This document shows positions 1 through 8,194 of a DNA stretch of 64,000 bases, piece after piece. The first letter of the stretch is position 1. Each line of letters starts with the position of its first letter. The notes under the pieces are model-generated. The model was not told the DNA's origin and made no database searches. It worked only from the letters and a program-made list of their open reading frames with translations. A program made the position numbers and the translations under genes. This DNA comes from Methylococcaceae bacterium. GTDB taxonomy: Bacteria; Pseudomonadota; Gammaproteobacteria; Methylococcales; Methylomonadaceae. The stretch lies in the NCBI GenBank assembly GCA_016715325.1, contig JADKAL010000002.1:434001-498000 (forward strand), given 5' to 3'.

Positions 1-126
1 CGTCGTTCGATTTACGAAACCTATGCGCGATTGATAAAGAATTATCAGGAAGTTCTATCTCCTAAAGCATTCGATATGATTAGGCCGCATTTGCAATTGG
101 CCGTTGACATACTTTCATCAGACTGA
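1..126 (+). CDS. C-terminal end of an unknown protein (truncated by window edge)
   Basis: The reading frame is open from base 1 to a TGA at 124-126 and gives 41 residues, helix-rich by composition (YETYARLIKNYQEVL, then IRPHLQLAVDILSSD). The start lies outside the window. The next gene begins only 10 bases later on the same strand, so this is probably the preceding member of the V4R/kinase/bilin reductase operon. I do not recognise the family from this fragment. Confidence 0.55.
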   Translation, partial: RRSIYETYARLIKNYQEVLSPKAFDMIRPHLQLAVDILSSD

Positions 127-136
127 GATCAATGCC

Positions 137-823
137 ATGACAACAACGAATACCGGGATTTCAAACTCGCAACAGGCCGGACAACTCAGCTCACAAGTCC
201 TGAATAAACTATTCGGCGAGAGTTCATTAAATTTTAACCTGAATCAAGGAACCGTACTCAGCCCAACCGATGTAAGAGTTATCTATCTCTCTTCCGACAT
301 CATTCGCGGCATTTACGACGTTTTGAAATATGAAACGGGCGATGCTTGGTCGTTAATTCTTAAGAATTGCGGCGTCATTTGGGGTGAACGTGTCAGCGGA
401 TCAATCGATAAAGAGATTCAAGCGACCGGTAACCAGAAAATTGGGCAACTCAGCGTCGATAGTTTTATCCATTTATTGGAATCTTATTTTGCCAGTCACG
501 GATGGGGAAAAATGCAGATTTATCTCGACGATGCAGAAAGTCATGGGATTGTTCGGGCCAGTCTAAAAAACAGTCTATTTGCAGATACCTTGAAACATCT
601 TAACAGCCCGACAGAGTATATGATTGCGGGAATGCTTCAGGGAATCTTTTCCTCAATTAGCGGTCATGACTTAGGTTGCATACAAGTAAGTTTCGAAACA
701 ACAGGTATTGCAACCAGTGAATTCCTAATAAGTGCAAGATCTCGGATCGATACTTTAGAACAATCCGGTTTTGCACAAGAATTGACTCCTGATGAAGCCT
801 TGGCAAGATTACGAGCTTCCTGA
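137..823 (+). CDS. V4R-domain protein
   Basis: This 228-residue soluble protein has a C-terminal V4R (4-vinyl reductase) type small-molecule-binding domain. The typical stretch is around residues 165-210: 'YMIAGMLQGIFSSISGHD' followed by an E-T-x-G-I-A-x-S segment, where most V4R proteins have E-x-x-C-x-x-x-G-x-x-C. The metal-ligand cysteines are therefore not present. V4R domains occur in BchJ-type bacteriochlorophyll biosynthesis proteins and as ligand sensors in regulators. I chose the ATG at 137, 10 bases after the upstream stop; the in-frame ATG at 104 would overlap the upstream gene. The 3' end overlaps the kinase gene by 32 bases, implying translational coupling. With a bilin reductase in the same operon, a tetrapyrrole or bilin ligand is an attractive but unproven idea. 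Confidence 0.75.
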   Translation: MTTTNTGISNSQQAGQLSSQVLNKLFGESSLNFNLNQGTVLSPTDVRVIYLSSDIIRGIYDVLKYETGDAWSLILKNCGVIWGERVSGSIDKEIQATGNQKIGQLSVDSFIHLLESYFASHGWGKMQIYLDDAESHGIVRASLKNSLFADTLKHLNSPTEYMIAGMLQGIFSSISGHDLGCIQVSFETTGIATSEFLISARSRIDTLEQSGFAQELTPDEALARLRAS

Positions 824-2543
824 TAACAGTCTTTTCCCCGATCAATATCGTGTGCTCGAGTTAATATCGGAAAGCTCGGCGAGCACAGTATTGACAGGCT
901 TTGATCAAAAAGAAGACGCAAAAGTTATCATTAAATGTTTTAAGAATCACGCAAAAGGCGCTTATTTACGCGAGATAAGCGCTGTATACGATATGCGGCA
1001 TCCGTTTCTTGTTAGGTGTTTAAATACATTCCATCGCAAAGACGGATTGTCATGTCTCGTTTATGAGTACATGCCGGACGGAACATTAGCCGATTTGCTC
1101 GAGACTAAGAAAAAGATCGAAATCGATTTTATTTTTCAATGCCTAAACGATCTTCTCAGAGCTCTAATTTATCTGCACGCGCAAAGTCGTATACATTGCG
1201 ATATTAAACCAGCTAATATTTTCTTACGAACTCATCCAAATGGACAAGTCGACTTTGTTCTGGGCGATTTGGGAGCCGCTTGTTTTCTTAAAGAAGCTCA
1301 AGAAGGAAATCATGTGGTTGGAACGCCGGCCTATATCGCTCCTGAACGGATAAGAAACCAGTTTTTTTTCAACAGCGATTTATATAGCTTAGGGATCGTT
1401 GCGTTTGAGCTTTATACGGGTTATCGGCCTTTTATGGGGACGGTTGAAGAAATTAATCAAGCAAATTTAACCGAGATTGCTTCGTTAGAAGCCATCGACT
1501 ATCAGCCGTTACGAGATTTGGTCGATCATTTACTCGCAAAATCGCCGCAAAAACGAATTGAAACGGCAAGTTTGGCGTATTCATATTTAATAAAATTACA
1601 AAATCAGCAATCAAACCGGAACGCTCATTTTAATGATAGCTCGGATCATGCTAATCAAAGAATTCAATCGCAAACACCGAATGAATTTTCGATCAATGTA
1701 TCCTCTGAAAACTCAATTCTTGCTATTCAGTGTTTACATAGAAACGATAGGCTATTGATTGCATTAACCTACTCAAGTTATACGGATATTATCGATCCGA
1801 TATGCCCGGATGAGATCGTAAAATCGCTTATGCATACGAATTCCATTCAAATAACCAGCGCTACGACCATCGTCTATTCCACACCGACTCGAATTCAGCA
1901 ATTCGATTTTGTTACGGGGGAATCCAGAACACTCATAGAAAAAATTAACAATCCAAAAAAATTTTACTTTAATAACAATAAATTAGTTTTTGTGGACGAT
2001 TTCAATGTTTCTTATATCGATTTAGCCGACAATTCCGGTTTTTCTTTTCGTTCTTCCTATTATCTTTTTAACCCTATCGTTAGCGTATTCGAAAACGGAT
2101 GTTTATTTTTAACCGAAGGGATGGTAAACGAAAAGCTCGTCAAAAGAGATAAATTCGGTATGTTGATAACGGAATGGCTTATGAATGGACCTATTACGGC
2201 TATGACAAACGCTGTGGACGATTATATTCTAGGCGCATCATTAAGTATTAACGACCAAAATTTATATTCAATTTGGTGTTTGCATGAAAACGCAGAAGCT
2301 TCGAATAAAGTCTTGACAGAAAAAATTAAGCAAATAAGTTGCACGGATAAAACTATTTATTGGCTTACCCAGAAAGGCGATTTACTGAGTTGTAATCGAG
2401 ATCTTGAAGAAAGGTTGATTAGACAGTGTGCACATCAGACCGCAAAATTTGCAATATCGAAGGACGAACGCTATTACTGTACGCTTGACTATGCAGGACA
2501 AAATAAAGCAATGATTAGAATTTACGCAAAAGAGGATTCATAA
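792..2543 (+). CDS. Serine/threonine protein kinase with C-terminal propeller-like domain
   Basis: A 583-residue Hanks-type kinase. The kinase domain covers about residues 18-275: ATP-binding Lys48 in 'AKVIIKCF', catalytic loop 'HCDIKPANIF' with Asp137 and Asn142, a DLG (for DFG) metal motif at 159-161, and APE at 183-185. The glycine-rich loop is atypical, reading Ser-Glu-Ser-Ser-Ala-Ser where Gly-x-Gly-x-x-Gly is expected. Residues 310-583 form a beta-rich region with short recurring hydrophobic/aromatic units, perhaps a degenerate beta-propeller sensor; no membrane segment is seen. The start overlaps the V4R gene by 32 bases and the stop abuts the next ATG. A phosphatase gene in the same operon suggests reversible phosphorylation of a common target. 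The kinase call is firm; the C-terminal domain is inferred. Confidence 0.88.
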   Translation: MKPWQDYELPDNSLFPDQYRVLELISESSASTVLTGFDQKEDAKVIIKCFKNHAKGAYLREISAVYDMRHPFLVRCLNTFHRKDGLSCLVYEYMPDGTLADLLETKKKIEIDFIFQCLNDLLRALIYLHAQSRIHCDIKPANIFLRTHPNGQVDFVLGDLGAACFLKEAQEGNHVVGTPAYIAPERIRNQFFFNSDLYSLGIVAFELYTGYRPFMGTVEEINQANLTEIASLEAIDYQPLRDLVDHLLAKSPQKRIETASLAYSYLIKLQNQQSNRNAHFNDSSDHANQRIQSQTPNEFSINVSSENSILAIQCLHRNDRLLIALTYSSYTDIIDPICPDEIVKSLMHTNSIQITSATTIVYSTPTRIQQFDFVTGESRTLIEKINNPKKFYFNNNKLVFVDDFNVSYIDLADNSGFSFRSSYYLFNPIVSVFENGCLFLTEGMVNEKLVKRDKFGMLITEWLMNGPITAMTNAVDDYILGASLSINDQNLYSIWCLHENAEASNKVLTEKIKQISCTDKTIYWLTQKGDLLSCNRDLEERLIRQCAHQTAKFAISKDERYYCTLDYAGQNKAMIRIYAKEDS

Positions 2544-3149
2544 ATGACCGCTGACACAAAAATCGAATGCTTATTTTATTCACACGTCTGGACGATTTAT
2601 GAATTAGAAAACTTAGGATTCATTAAAACGGGCGATGAACTGCTTATGGAGCTGGCTACAGAATCCAGATTCGCGCCGGTTTTCGATCGGTCTGAAAAAA
2701 CAAGTAAGGGCATTGTATCGTTATTGCAGCCCGGTTTTTCTGTGCATAAACTCGCATTTCGACACAGCGCTATCAAAGCGCCTATCGTTTTAGCGCCAAA
2801 TCCACCGGTTGCGATTGATCATCAGCTAGCTGCGCTTTCGTTACTTCCAAGTATCGAAAACCACGCCGATAAAGTCATAGTTTTGATTCATGTAAACGAT
2901 GCGCCCAGTTTTGCGCCCGCTTTCGCCATTATGGATAATTTTTCGATTGTTTGGGATATGGCGGACTTTCCCGGCATAGCGTTATCCGCATTAGGCCGAT
3001 CCTTGCTCAATCAACAATGCTTAAATAAAGAGACATGGAAAGGTTTTTTCTTATGCAATCATCCTAACAGAAAGTTACCGGATATTAAGATTCGAGAATC
3101 GGTTTTAAAAATGCTGTTGAATGAATTTCCGGTTCTTAAAGCCGCTTAA
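2544..3149 (+). CDS. Unrecognised protein in kinase/bilin reductase operon
   Basis: A 201-residue soluble protein starting directly after the kinase stop codon with no gap. I do not recognise a family. It has no signal peptide or membrane segment. The middle contains hydrophobic beta-strand-like stretches ('KVIVLIHVNDAPSF', 'FSIVWDMADFPGIALSALG') suggesting an alpha/beta fold. The tight packing between kinase and phosphatase genes suggests a shared process, either as a phosphorylation substrate or a partner of the bilin reductase homologue. That role is inferred from position only. Confidence 0.7.
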   Translation: MTADTKIECLFYSHVWTIYELENLGFIKTGDELLMELATESRFAPVFDRSEKTSKGIVSLLQPGFSVHKLAFRHSAIKAPIVLAPNPPVAIDHQLAALSLLPSIENHADKVIVLIHVNDAPSFAPAFAIMDNFSIVWDMADFPGIALSALGRSLLNQQCLNKETWKGFFLCNHPNRKLPDIKIRESVLKMLLNEFPVLKAA

Positions 3150-3154
3150 AATCT

Positions 3155-3670
3155 GTGACTTATCAACAAAAAGATAAACTATTTATTTCCAGCTTGCCTT
3201 CTCTAATCGAGTTGGAGCGGTTAAATAAAATTCGCGGTGTAAATAGTTTAGTGAACGTCGCCGGGGTCGATATTAAGGAAATCTATACGGAATCCCAGTT
3301 GTTGGGTTTCACTATTTTGCAATACGATTTTGCCGATGTTTTTACCCACGGAAATAGCATTACCGATTTTTCGAAAGAAGAAAAAATTTATGTAAATCTC
3401 TATGAAACCGTTTCTGAAATCGAACACAGAATTGCTTTTGCGAATGCCGTCAAAGGGTTAAAACAGTTATTAGAAAATGGACAGCCGACGCTGATATTTT
3501 GCCATCGTGGATTATCCAGATCGCCGTTGGTGGCGGCATCGGCGTTAAACTTTATTCATGATGAATCGCTCACGCAAACCATCGAGAGAATACATAGTAT
3601 CCAGCCGTCCGCTCAGTTTACCGATGTCGGTATTTCAGCTCTGTTATGGTGCAGAAATCAGTTAGGTTAA
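3155..3670 (+). CDS. Dual-specificity-type protein phosphatase
   Basis: A 171-residue protein of the cysteine-dependent protein phosphatase superfamily. The P-loop reads 'IFCHRGLSRSP': nucleophile Cys116, five residues, then Arg122 (C-x5-R), followed by Ser-Pro as is usual for dual-specificity phosphatases. The residue before the Cys is Phe rather than the usual His. An upstream Asp in 'QYDFADVF' (about 58-63) may be the general acid. Translation starts at a GTG 5 bases after the previous stop. It lies two genes after a Ser/Thr kinase, so the two probably act as an antagonistic pair. Tyr, Ser/Thr or non-protein substrate cannot be told from sequence. Confidence 0.82.
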   Translation: MTYQQKDKLFISSLPSLIELERLNKIRGVNSLVNVAGVDIKEIYTESQLLGFTILQYDFADVFTHGNSITDFSKEEKIYVNLYETVSEIEHRIAFANAVKGLKQLLENGQPTLIFCHRGLSRSPLVAASALNFIHDESLTQTIERIHSIQPSAQFTDVGISALLWCRNQLG

Positions 3671-3688
3671 TTCAGTCTTTCAGAAATA

Positions 3689-4381
3689 ATGTATTTTCAT
3701 GCGCTTATTGAAGAAACTGAAGCTGTTTTCAGCCGCTTTTCCTGTTTAAATAAAATCGAATTGCCGAATCGTTTTGCTAAAATCGAACATACCGAATACG
3801 ACGGCGTTTTAACGCTCGAAAATCATTTTTACCGGCTTAACGATCTAGGACATATACGCTTAGCGCATACCTACGCTCCCAAAATTAATATTATCGCGAC
3901 CTTTTTTTTTCCCGATCCCGACTTGCAGTTGCCCGTCTATAGCATGGAGTTCGTCATGCTCGGAGAAAAACCGATTATCGCGCTGATGGATATGGCGTGT
4001 TTATTGAAACCGATGTCGGAATCAAAAACGGTTGAAGACTTTATGATTTCAGCACATGCCGCCTATCCTGAATACAGCCGAAATCAGCCTTTGCCCGAAT
4101 GGTTCGACCAGTGCAGATCGGGCGTAGAATTTTTTTTCAGGCCGACTCTGCCGGAAGCGTTTAAAGGCCTTTCTCAACTCAATTTACGTCTGTTGCAAAA
4201 CTTAACGGAATTAATCCTAACACCCGATTCTTACGGAAATGAGGACGCTGTTCTCCATCAAAACAATATTCAGGCTTATAAAATGCACCATCGGATAAAT
4301 TCGCCCGGATTACGCTTGATGAACCGAAGTTTCGGTCCGGAATGGACGCAGGAATATCTCGGTAGCTATTTATTTGGATAA
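3689..4381 (+). CDS. Ferredoxin-dependent bilin reductase (HY2/PcyA family) homologue
   Basis: A 230-residue protein matching the HY2/PcyA family along its length, which reduces biliverdin to phycobilins with ferredoxin as electron donor. Recognisable segments: 'FFFPDPDLQLPVYSMEFV' (family pattern P-R-P-D-x-x-L-P-I-F-G-x-D), 'IIALMDMACL' (family I-x-x-x-D-L-x-P), 'PEWFDQ' (family P-E-W-G-D) with 'FFFRPT' after it, and a C-terminal 'NSPGLRLMNRSFGPEW' with 'YLGSYLF' close to the end, matching the family's Q-N-x-K-T-x-x-x-L-x-x-x-F-G-x-x-W ending. The catalytic Asp of PcyA is replaced by Glu or shifted within 'SMEFV', so product specificity, or whether it acts on bilins at all, is uncertain. It closes a kinase/phosphatase operon. 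No heme oxygenase, phytochrome or phycobiliprotein gene is visible here. Confidence 0.75.
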   Translation: MYFHALIEETEAVFSRFSCLNKIELPNRFAKIEHTEYDGVLTLENHFYRLNDLGHIRLAHTYAPKINIIATFFFPDPDLQLPVYSMEFVMLGEKPIIALMDMACLLKPMSESKTVEDFMISAHAAYPEYSRNQPLPEWFDQCRSGVEFFFRPTLPEAFKGLSQLNLRLLQNLTELILTPDSYGNEDAVLHQNNIQAYKMHHRINSPGLRLMNRSFGPEWTQEYLGSYLFG

Positions 4382-4412
4382 AGCCAGTTTAAACGGTTTT
4401 TGATATTTCGGC

Positions 4413-4441
4413 CCTTATCGCTTGCTCGCGCGACGATAAGG
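4413..4441 (+). terminator. Stem-loop after the bilin reductase gene
   Basis: CCTTATCG and CGATAAGG form a perfect 8-bp stem around a 13-base loop, 32 bases after the bilin reductase stop. No T-run follows, so it could be a weak terminator or a repeat-type hairpin rather than a classical intrinsic terminator. Confidence 0.35.
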
Positions 4442-4571
4442 TGTCATGGGCGGTCGTAGCGAACGGGAATAACTTCCAATGTTGAAAATCGTTAAAATCG
4501 TTCGACATTGTTAAATATTCTGCCGTTCGTATCTCGGTCTTTAGCGTTTCAATTAAGGAAAAACCGCAGTT

Positions 4572-5549
4572 CTAAACGACCCGGTCTCCCGGTTCCTGAC
4601 CGGCAAAAAATGCGGCGATATTCGTCATCACGCGATTACCCATTGCCACGCGGGTTTCCATGGTCGCACTGCCCAAGTGCGGCAATAAAGCGACATTGTC
4701 CAATTCCCGAAAGCCGGGGTCAATAGCCGGTTCGCCTTCGAAAACATCCAAACCGGCTCCGGCAATCCGGTTCACTTTCAGTGCTTCGATTAAAGCTTTG
4801 CTGTCGACTACATCGCCGCGGGCGGTATTTATCAGATGAGCAGTGGGTTTCATAAGTTTTAATCGCTCTTCGTTGATTAAATGCTTAGTCGCTGCGCCGC
4901 CGGGGCAATGTAAGGAGATAAAATCGGCCTGTGTAAGTACCTCGTCAACGGTCGTGTAATACGTCGCGTCGAATTCACACAATATTTCCGGCAAGGTCGC
5001 GCGCGGTGCATAACAGATGATCTTCATTCCGAAACCGAAATGGGCTTTTCGAGCCATCGCCTGGGCAATGCGTCCGAAACCGATCAGTCCTAAGGTTTTG
5101 CCGGTGACTTTCTGGCCCAACATGTGTGTCGGTCCCCAGCCCGTCCAATGATTATTGCGGACAAGCCGATCGCCCTCCGAAGCGCGGCGCGCCGACATCA
5201 AGAGCAAGAGCATCGCAATATCGGCGGTACAGTCGGTGAGTACATGTGGCGTGTTGGTGACGACAATGCCTTCCCGTTTCGCTGCTTCGATATCGATGTT
5301 GTTATAGCCGACGCCGAAATTGCCGATAATTTTGCAACGTTTTCCGGGTACGCTAAGAATTTCGGCGGAGATAGGGTCGGTAACCGTTGTCAATAAAGCA
5401 TCTGCCGATTGCAGGGCGGCTTTGAGTTCGTCTGCCGACATCGGACTATCCGTTACGTTTAATCGGACGTCGTAAAGCTCTTTAAGGCTGGCTTCGACGG
5501 CGTCGGGCCATTTTCGGGTAACGATAACTTTTGGTTTTGTCATGGACAT
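4572..5549 (-). CDS. D-isomer 2-hydroxyacid dehydrogenase (glyoxylate/hydroxypyruvate reductase type)
   Basis: A 325-residue NAD(P)-dependent dehydrogenase, the usual length for the family. The Rossmann nucleotide-binding motif is 'GLIGFGRIAQAMARKA' (about residues 156-171). Catalytic residues are the Arg in 'NTARGDVVD', the Glu in 'GLDVFEGEP' and the His in 'LLPHLGSAT'. The N-terminal 'NFGVGYNNID' is typical of glyoxylate reductase/D-glycerate dehydrogenases, which reduce glyoxylate or hydroxypyruvate and would fit serine-cycle or photorespiratory-type one-carbon metabolism. It stands alone, convergent with the bilin reductase operon. The exact substrate is not determined by sequence. Confidence 0.88.
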   Translation of the reverse strand: MSMTKPKVIVTRKWPDAVEASLKELYDVRLNVTDSPMSADELKAALQSADALLTTVTDPISAEILSVPGKRCKIIGNFGVGYNNIDIEAAKREGIVVTNTPHVLTDCTADIAMLLLLMSARRASEGDRLVRNNHWTGWGPTHMLGQKVTGKTLGLIGFGRIAQAMARKAHFGFGMKIICYAPRATLPEILCEFDATYYTTVDEVLTQADFISLHCPGGAATKHLINEERLKLMKPTAHLINTARGDVVDSKALIEALKVNRIAGAGLDVFEGEPAIDPGFRELDNVALLPHLGSATMETRVAMGNRVMTNIAAFFAGQEPGDRVV

Positions 5550-5914
5550 AGTTTTAATTTAAAAGGCTTTCAAAGAGAAAGGTAAATCTATTCATAACTT
5601 TTATCTTAACAAAGCAGATAGAATGCGTCTAACCCATCTATATTGATGGGTCGCTTGAATTCTCCGAATGATCGGATGGAAAACCCATCAATTAAATTCG
5701 GTGAAGTCGTCATAATAAGTCTGTTCGTATCATTTAATGGGGGCAATGCGTAAAATGAGAACTAAGCCGCTCTGTAAAAATAGCCGATAATAGTTGCTAA
5801 ACCGAACCCCAAGTTTCATGGTGTAAAACGATGTCCATGATTACAACGAAAAACATCAGCACATGAATAGGACATAGACAGCGATTAAACCCTTAAAGAA
5901 TAAGGTACTGAACA
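5550..5914. other. Intergenic region between divergent genes
   Basis: This 365-base AT-rich region lies between the dehydrogenase and kpsC-type genes and must hold both promoters. It contains a hairpin, ACCCATC (5632-5638) with GATGGGT (5645-5651), and another copy of the ACCCATC half-site near 5682. No open frame of note and no RNA gene were recognised. Confidence 0.4.
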
Positions 5915-7015
5915 TTGAATCAAAAAAAGCCGCTTTCACTTAATAATTTGCCGACTATTGTTTATGTTCTGGATTTCATATTTTGGAAAAAACCGATCAT
6001 TCGTAGTTTTTTACAAGATCATGAACTTAGATATGTTAACAATATCAATCTAGTCCCTGAAAACGCAACGCTGGCTGTTTGGGGAAATCGCAAGTTCGAT
6101 AACAATGTCATAGAAAATAAAAAAATTTCATTGTTGCGAGTTGAAGACGGTTTTTTACGTTCGGTTGGTTTAGGGGTGGACTTAATTAGGCCCGTATCCT
6201 GGGTCATCGATAGCCGCGGCATCTATTACGACGCGACATGCATTTCCGATCTCGAACGATATTTACAAACAACCGACTTTACGCCGCCGTTGCTTGAAAG
6301 AGCTAATAAGCTTCGCGAACGCATCGTTGAGAATGAGCTTACCAAATACAATGTCGGTACCCGAGGCGCCGGCGATAACGCTTTATCCGAACTCAGAGCT
6401 AAAGCGAAAGACCGGAGAATTCTACTAGTACCCGGACAAGTCGAAACCGATGCCTCTATTGCTTACGGTGCGCCGGAAATTCGGCATAATATGACCTTAT
6501 TGCAAGCTGTTCGTGAAAAACACGCCGACGCCTATATCGTGTACAAACCGCATCCCGATGTTGTCGCCGGATTAAGGGTGAAGGGGGAACACGAAAATCA
6601 TGCGCAAAACTGGTGCGATGAAATCGTGACGGATCGGACGATGGGCGAATTATTGAAAGAGGTCGATGAAATCCATGTATTAACCTCGTTAACCGGATTT
6701 GAAGCATTATTACGCGGTAAAAAAGTAACCTGCTACGGGCAACCTTTTTATGCGGGCTGGGGATTGACGACGGATGTCGTACCGATTAGCCGGAGGACGC
6801 GGTGTTTATCCTTAGACGAACTTGTGGCGGCGACCCTCATTTTATATCCCGCCTATGTTAGCAGAACAACGGATTGCTATATCACTGCCGAACAAGCTGT
6901 CGATGAGCTGTTAGAGTGGCGAAGCATAGCAGCCGAGCTACCGCGTTGGCGTAAAGCCATCAGGCCGCTGCGCCGGATGATCCGGCCGTTGTTGAACGCC
7001 ATCGGTATTCGGTGA
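5915..7015 (+). CDS. KpsC/LipB-type capsule polysaccharide (beta-Kdo) transferase
   Basis: A 366-residue cytoplasmic glycosyltransferase of the capsule polysaccharide export/KpsC family, which adds beta-linked Kdo to the lipid anchor of capsular polysaccharide. Family motifs: 'RVEDGFLRSVGLG' (about 77-89), 'LVPGQVETDASI' (about 170-181), 'YKPHPDVV' and 'TSLTGFEALLRGKKVTCYG'. Full KpsC proteins carry two such domains; this has one, like the shorter single-domain relatives. The only start giving the full N-terminus is a TTG at 5915. No other capsule genes adjoin it, so its export partners must be encoded elsewhere. Confidence 0.85.
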   Translation: MNQKKPLSLNNLPTIVYVLDFIFWKKPIIRSFLQDHELRYVNNINLVPENATLAVWGNRKFDNNVIENKKISLLRVEDGFLRSVGLGVDLIRPVSWVIDSRGIYYDATCISDLERYLQTTDFTPPLLERANKLRERIVENELTKYNVGTRGAGDNALSELRAKAKDRRILLVPGQVETDASIAYGAPEIRHNMTLLQAVREKHADAYIVYKPHPDVVAGLRVKGEHENHAQNWCDEIVTDRTMGELLKEVDEIHVLTSLTGFEALLRGKKVTCYGQPFYAGWGLTTDVVPISRRTRCLSLDELVAATLILYPAYVSRTTDCYITAEQAVDELLEWRSIAAELPRWRKAIRPLRRMIRPLLNAIGIR

Positions 7016-7323
7016 TCTTATACGTCAGCGTGAACATAGATTAAAAATCATGGGTTTCAGCTAAAAATTCAATCATAGGATCGACTATCGGAAAGAAGAA
7101 GACCCTATGGAAAGCTCGTTATTGCCTAATCATATTAACAGTAAGGAAATTGGACTTCATTTATAACGTTACCACTACCGCATTTTAATAGCTGAGGATT
7201 ATGGATTTATCAGGTGAGTGTTTTTTTGAATTTATACAATTTGTTCGATATATCGACCGACTATAAGTTTAACCATTCGGGAAGTCTAAAAATTGTGGAT
7301 TATGATGATACGTTACATTCTCA
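7016..7323. other. Intergenic region, no gene recognised
   Basis: These 308 bases lie between the convergent kpsC-type and tetR-type genes. A short frame beginning at 7214 runs into the tetR gene antisense and has no supporting family features. No strong hairpin with a T-run was seen. Confidence 0.35.
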
Positions 7324-7995
7324 TCATTTAAGGACGCGAAAAAGCATATCCTCAAGAAAAGCAACAATACCGGCTTCGTCTTTGTTTTCACCAAAATCGG
7401 TCAAAGATGGCAAATGATCCTTAAAAAAATTCTGAATATGCGCCATTTCGATAATGGTTGAGGCTAATGATTTTGGGTAGTAATAATTAGGGTTGCACTC
7501 CAGGATAATTTCGGCGATATGGGCGCATAAGTCTTTGTAAGGTTTGAACAACTTGTCCTTATTGTCTTCCGATACGCGTTTCGTTAAATATGTCTTGGAA
7601 CCTTCCGTGATAATAATTTGATGCAACAGACTCTCATCGACATAACTGGTGCTAAGATCATCTTGAACTGTAGTAGCCAATAACTTAATGATCGTTTTAA
7701 GCTTAATCACGGGATCGTTTATATTATTCGTTCGATACATGACTTGGTATTCCAGCCATGTCCAGTACCAAGCGACAACGTATATCAGCAAGCGGTGCTT
7801 GTTTTCAAAGTACCGGTATACGCCAGCCTCGGTTGTACCGATATCCTCGGCTAGCTTTTTGAAGGTAAAGGACTCAAAGCCGTTTTTATGTATCAGCTGG
7901 ATGCTGTGCATGATTATTTTCTTGCCGAGTTCGGATTGCTCGGGGTTTCTAAGAAACAATTTCTCATTCATCTTTATTTGTAATTCAATTTCCAT
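7324..7995 (-). CDS. TetR/AcrR family transcriptional regulator
   Basis: A 223-residue regulator with an N-terminal TetR helix-turn-helix (about residues 25-72: 'FTFKKLAEDIGTTEAGVYRYFENKHRLL') and a helical C-terminal ligand domain. It is divergent from an ABC/HlyD/TolC export operon, separated by 199 bases, and is the obvious candidate regulator of that operon and of itself. An alternative start nine codons in (MNEKLFLRN) is possible. The ligand is unknown. Confidence 0.88.
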   Translation of the reverse strand: MEIELQIKMNEKLFLRNPEQSELGKKIIMHSIQLIHKNGFESFTFKKLAEDIGTTEAGVYRYFENKHRLLIYVVAWYWTWLEYQVMYRTNNINDPVIKLKTIIKLLATTVQDDLSTSYVDESLLHQIIITEGSKTYLTKRVSEDNKDKLFKPYKDLCAHIAEIILECNPNYYYPKSLASTIIEMAHIQNFFKDHLPSLTDFGENKDEAGIVAFLEDMLFRVLK

Positions 7996-8098
7996 AAACC
8001 CTATTTCGCTTTAGAAAAAATTAGTGACGAAATGTTTGCCAATTTTTATACAAAAAATATTTTTCGATTAGTTAAAATAAAACTTTACAACCCGAAAA

Positions 8099-8113
8099 GA
8101 TAGCATTACTATC
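8099..8113. promoter_or_regulatory. Candidate operator in tetR/exporter divergent region
   Basis: A perfect inverted repeat, GATAG-CATTA-CTATC, lies in the AT-rich gap between the divergent tetR-type gene and the ABC exporter gene, 82 bases before the exporter start. TetR proteins bind short palindromes at such positions. The assignment is by position and symmetry only. Confidence 0.35.
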
Positions 8114-8194
8114 ATTTATAGATTTATTAATATCATTATTGATTGTATAGCCGTTATATTAAAATGTAAATGATTCTTATAAGACCGATTTCTT

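Noticed and set aside
7214..7417. Small gene after kpsC
   Set aside because: It runs antisense into the TetR gene and has no features of its own.
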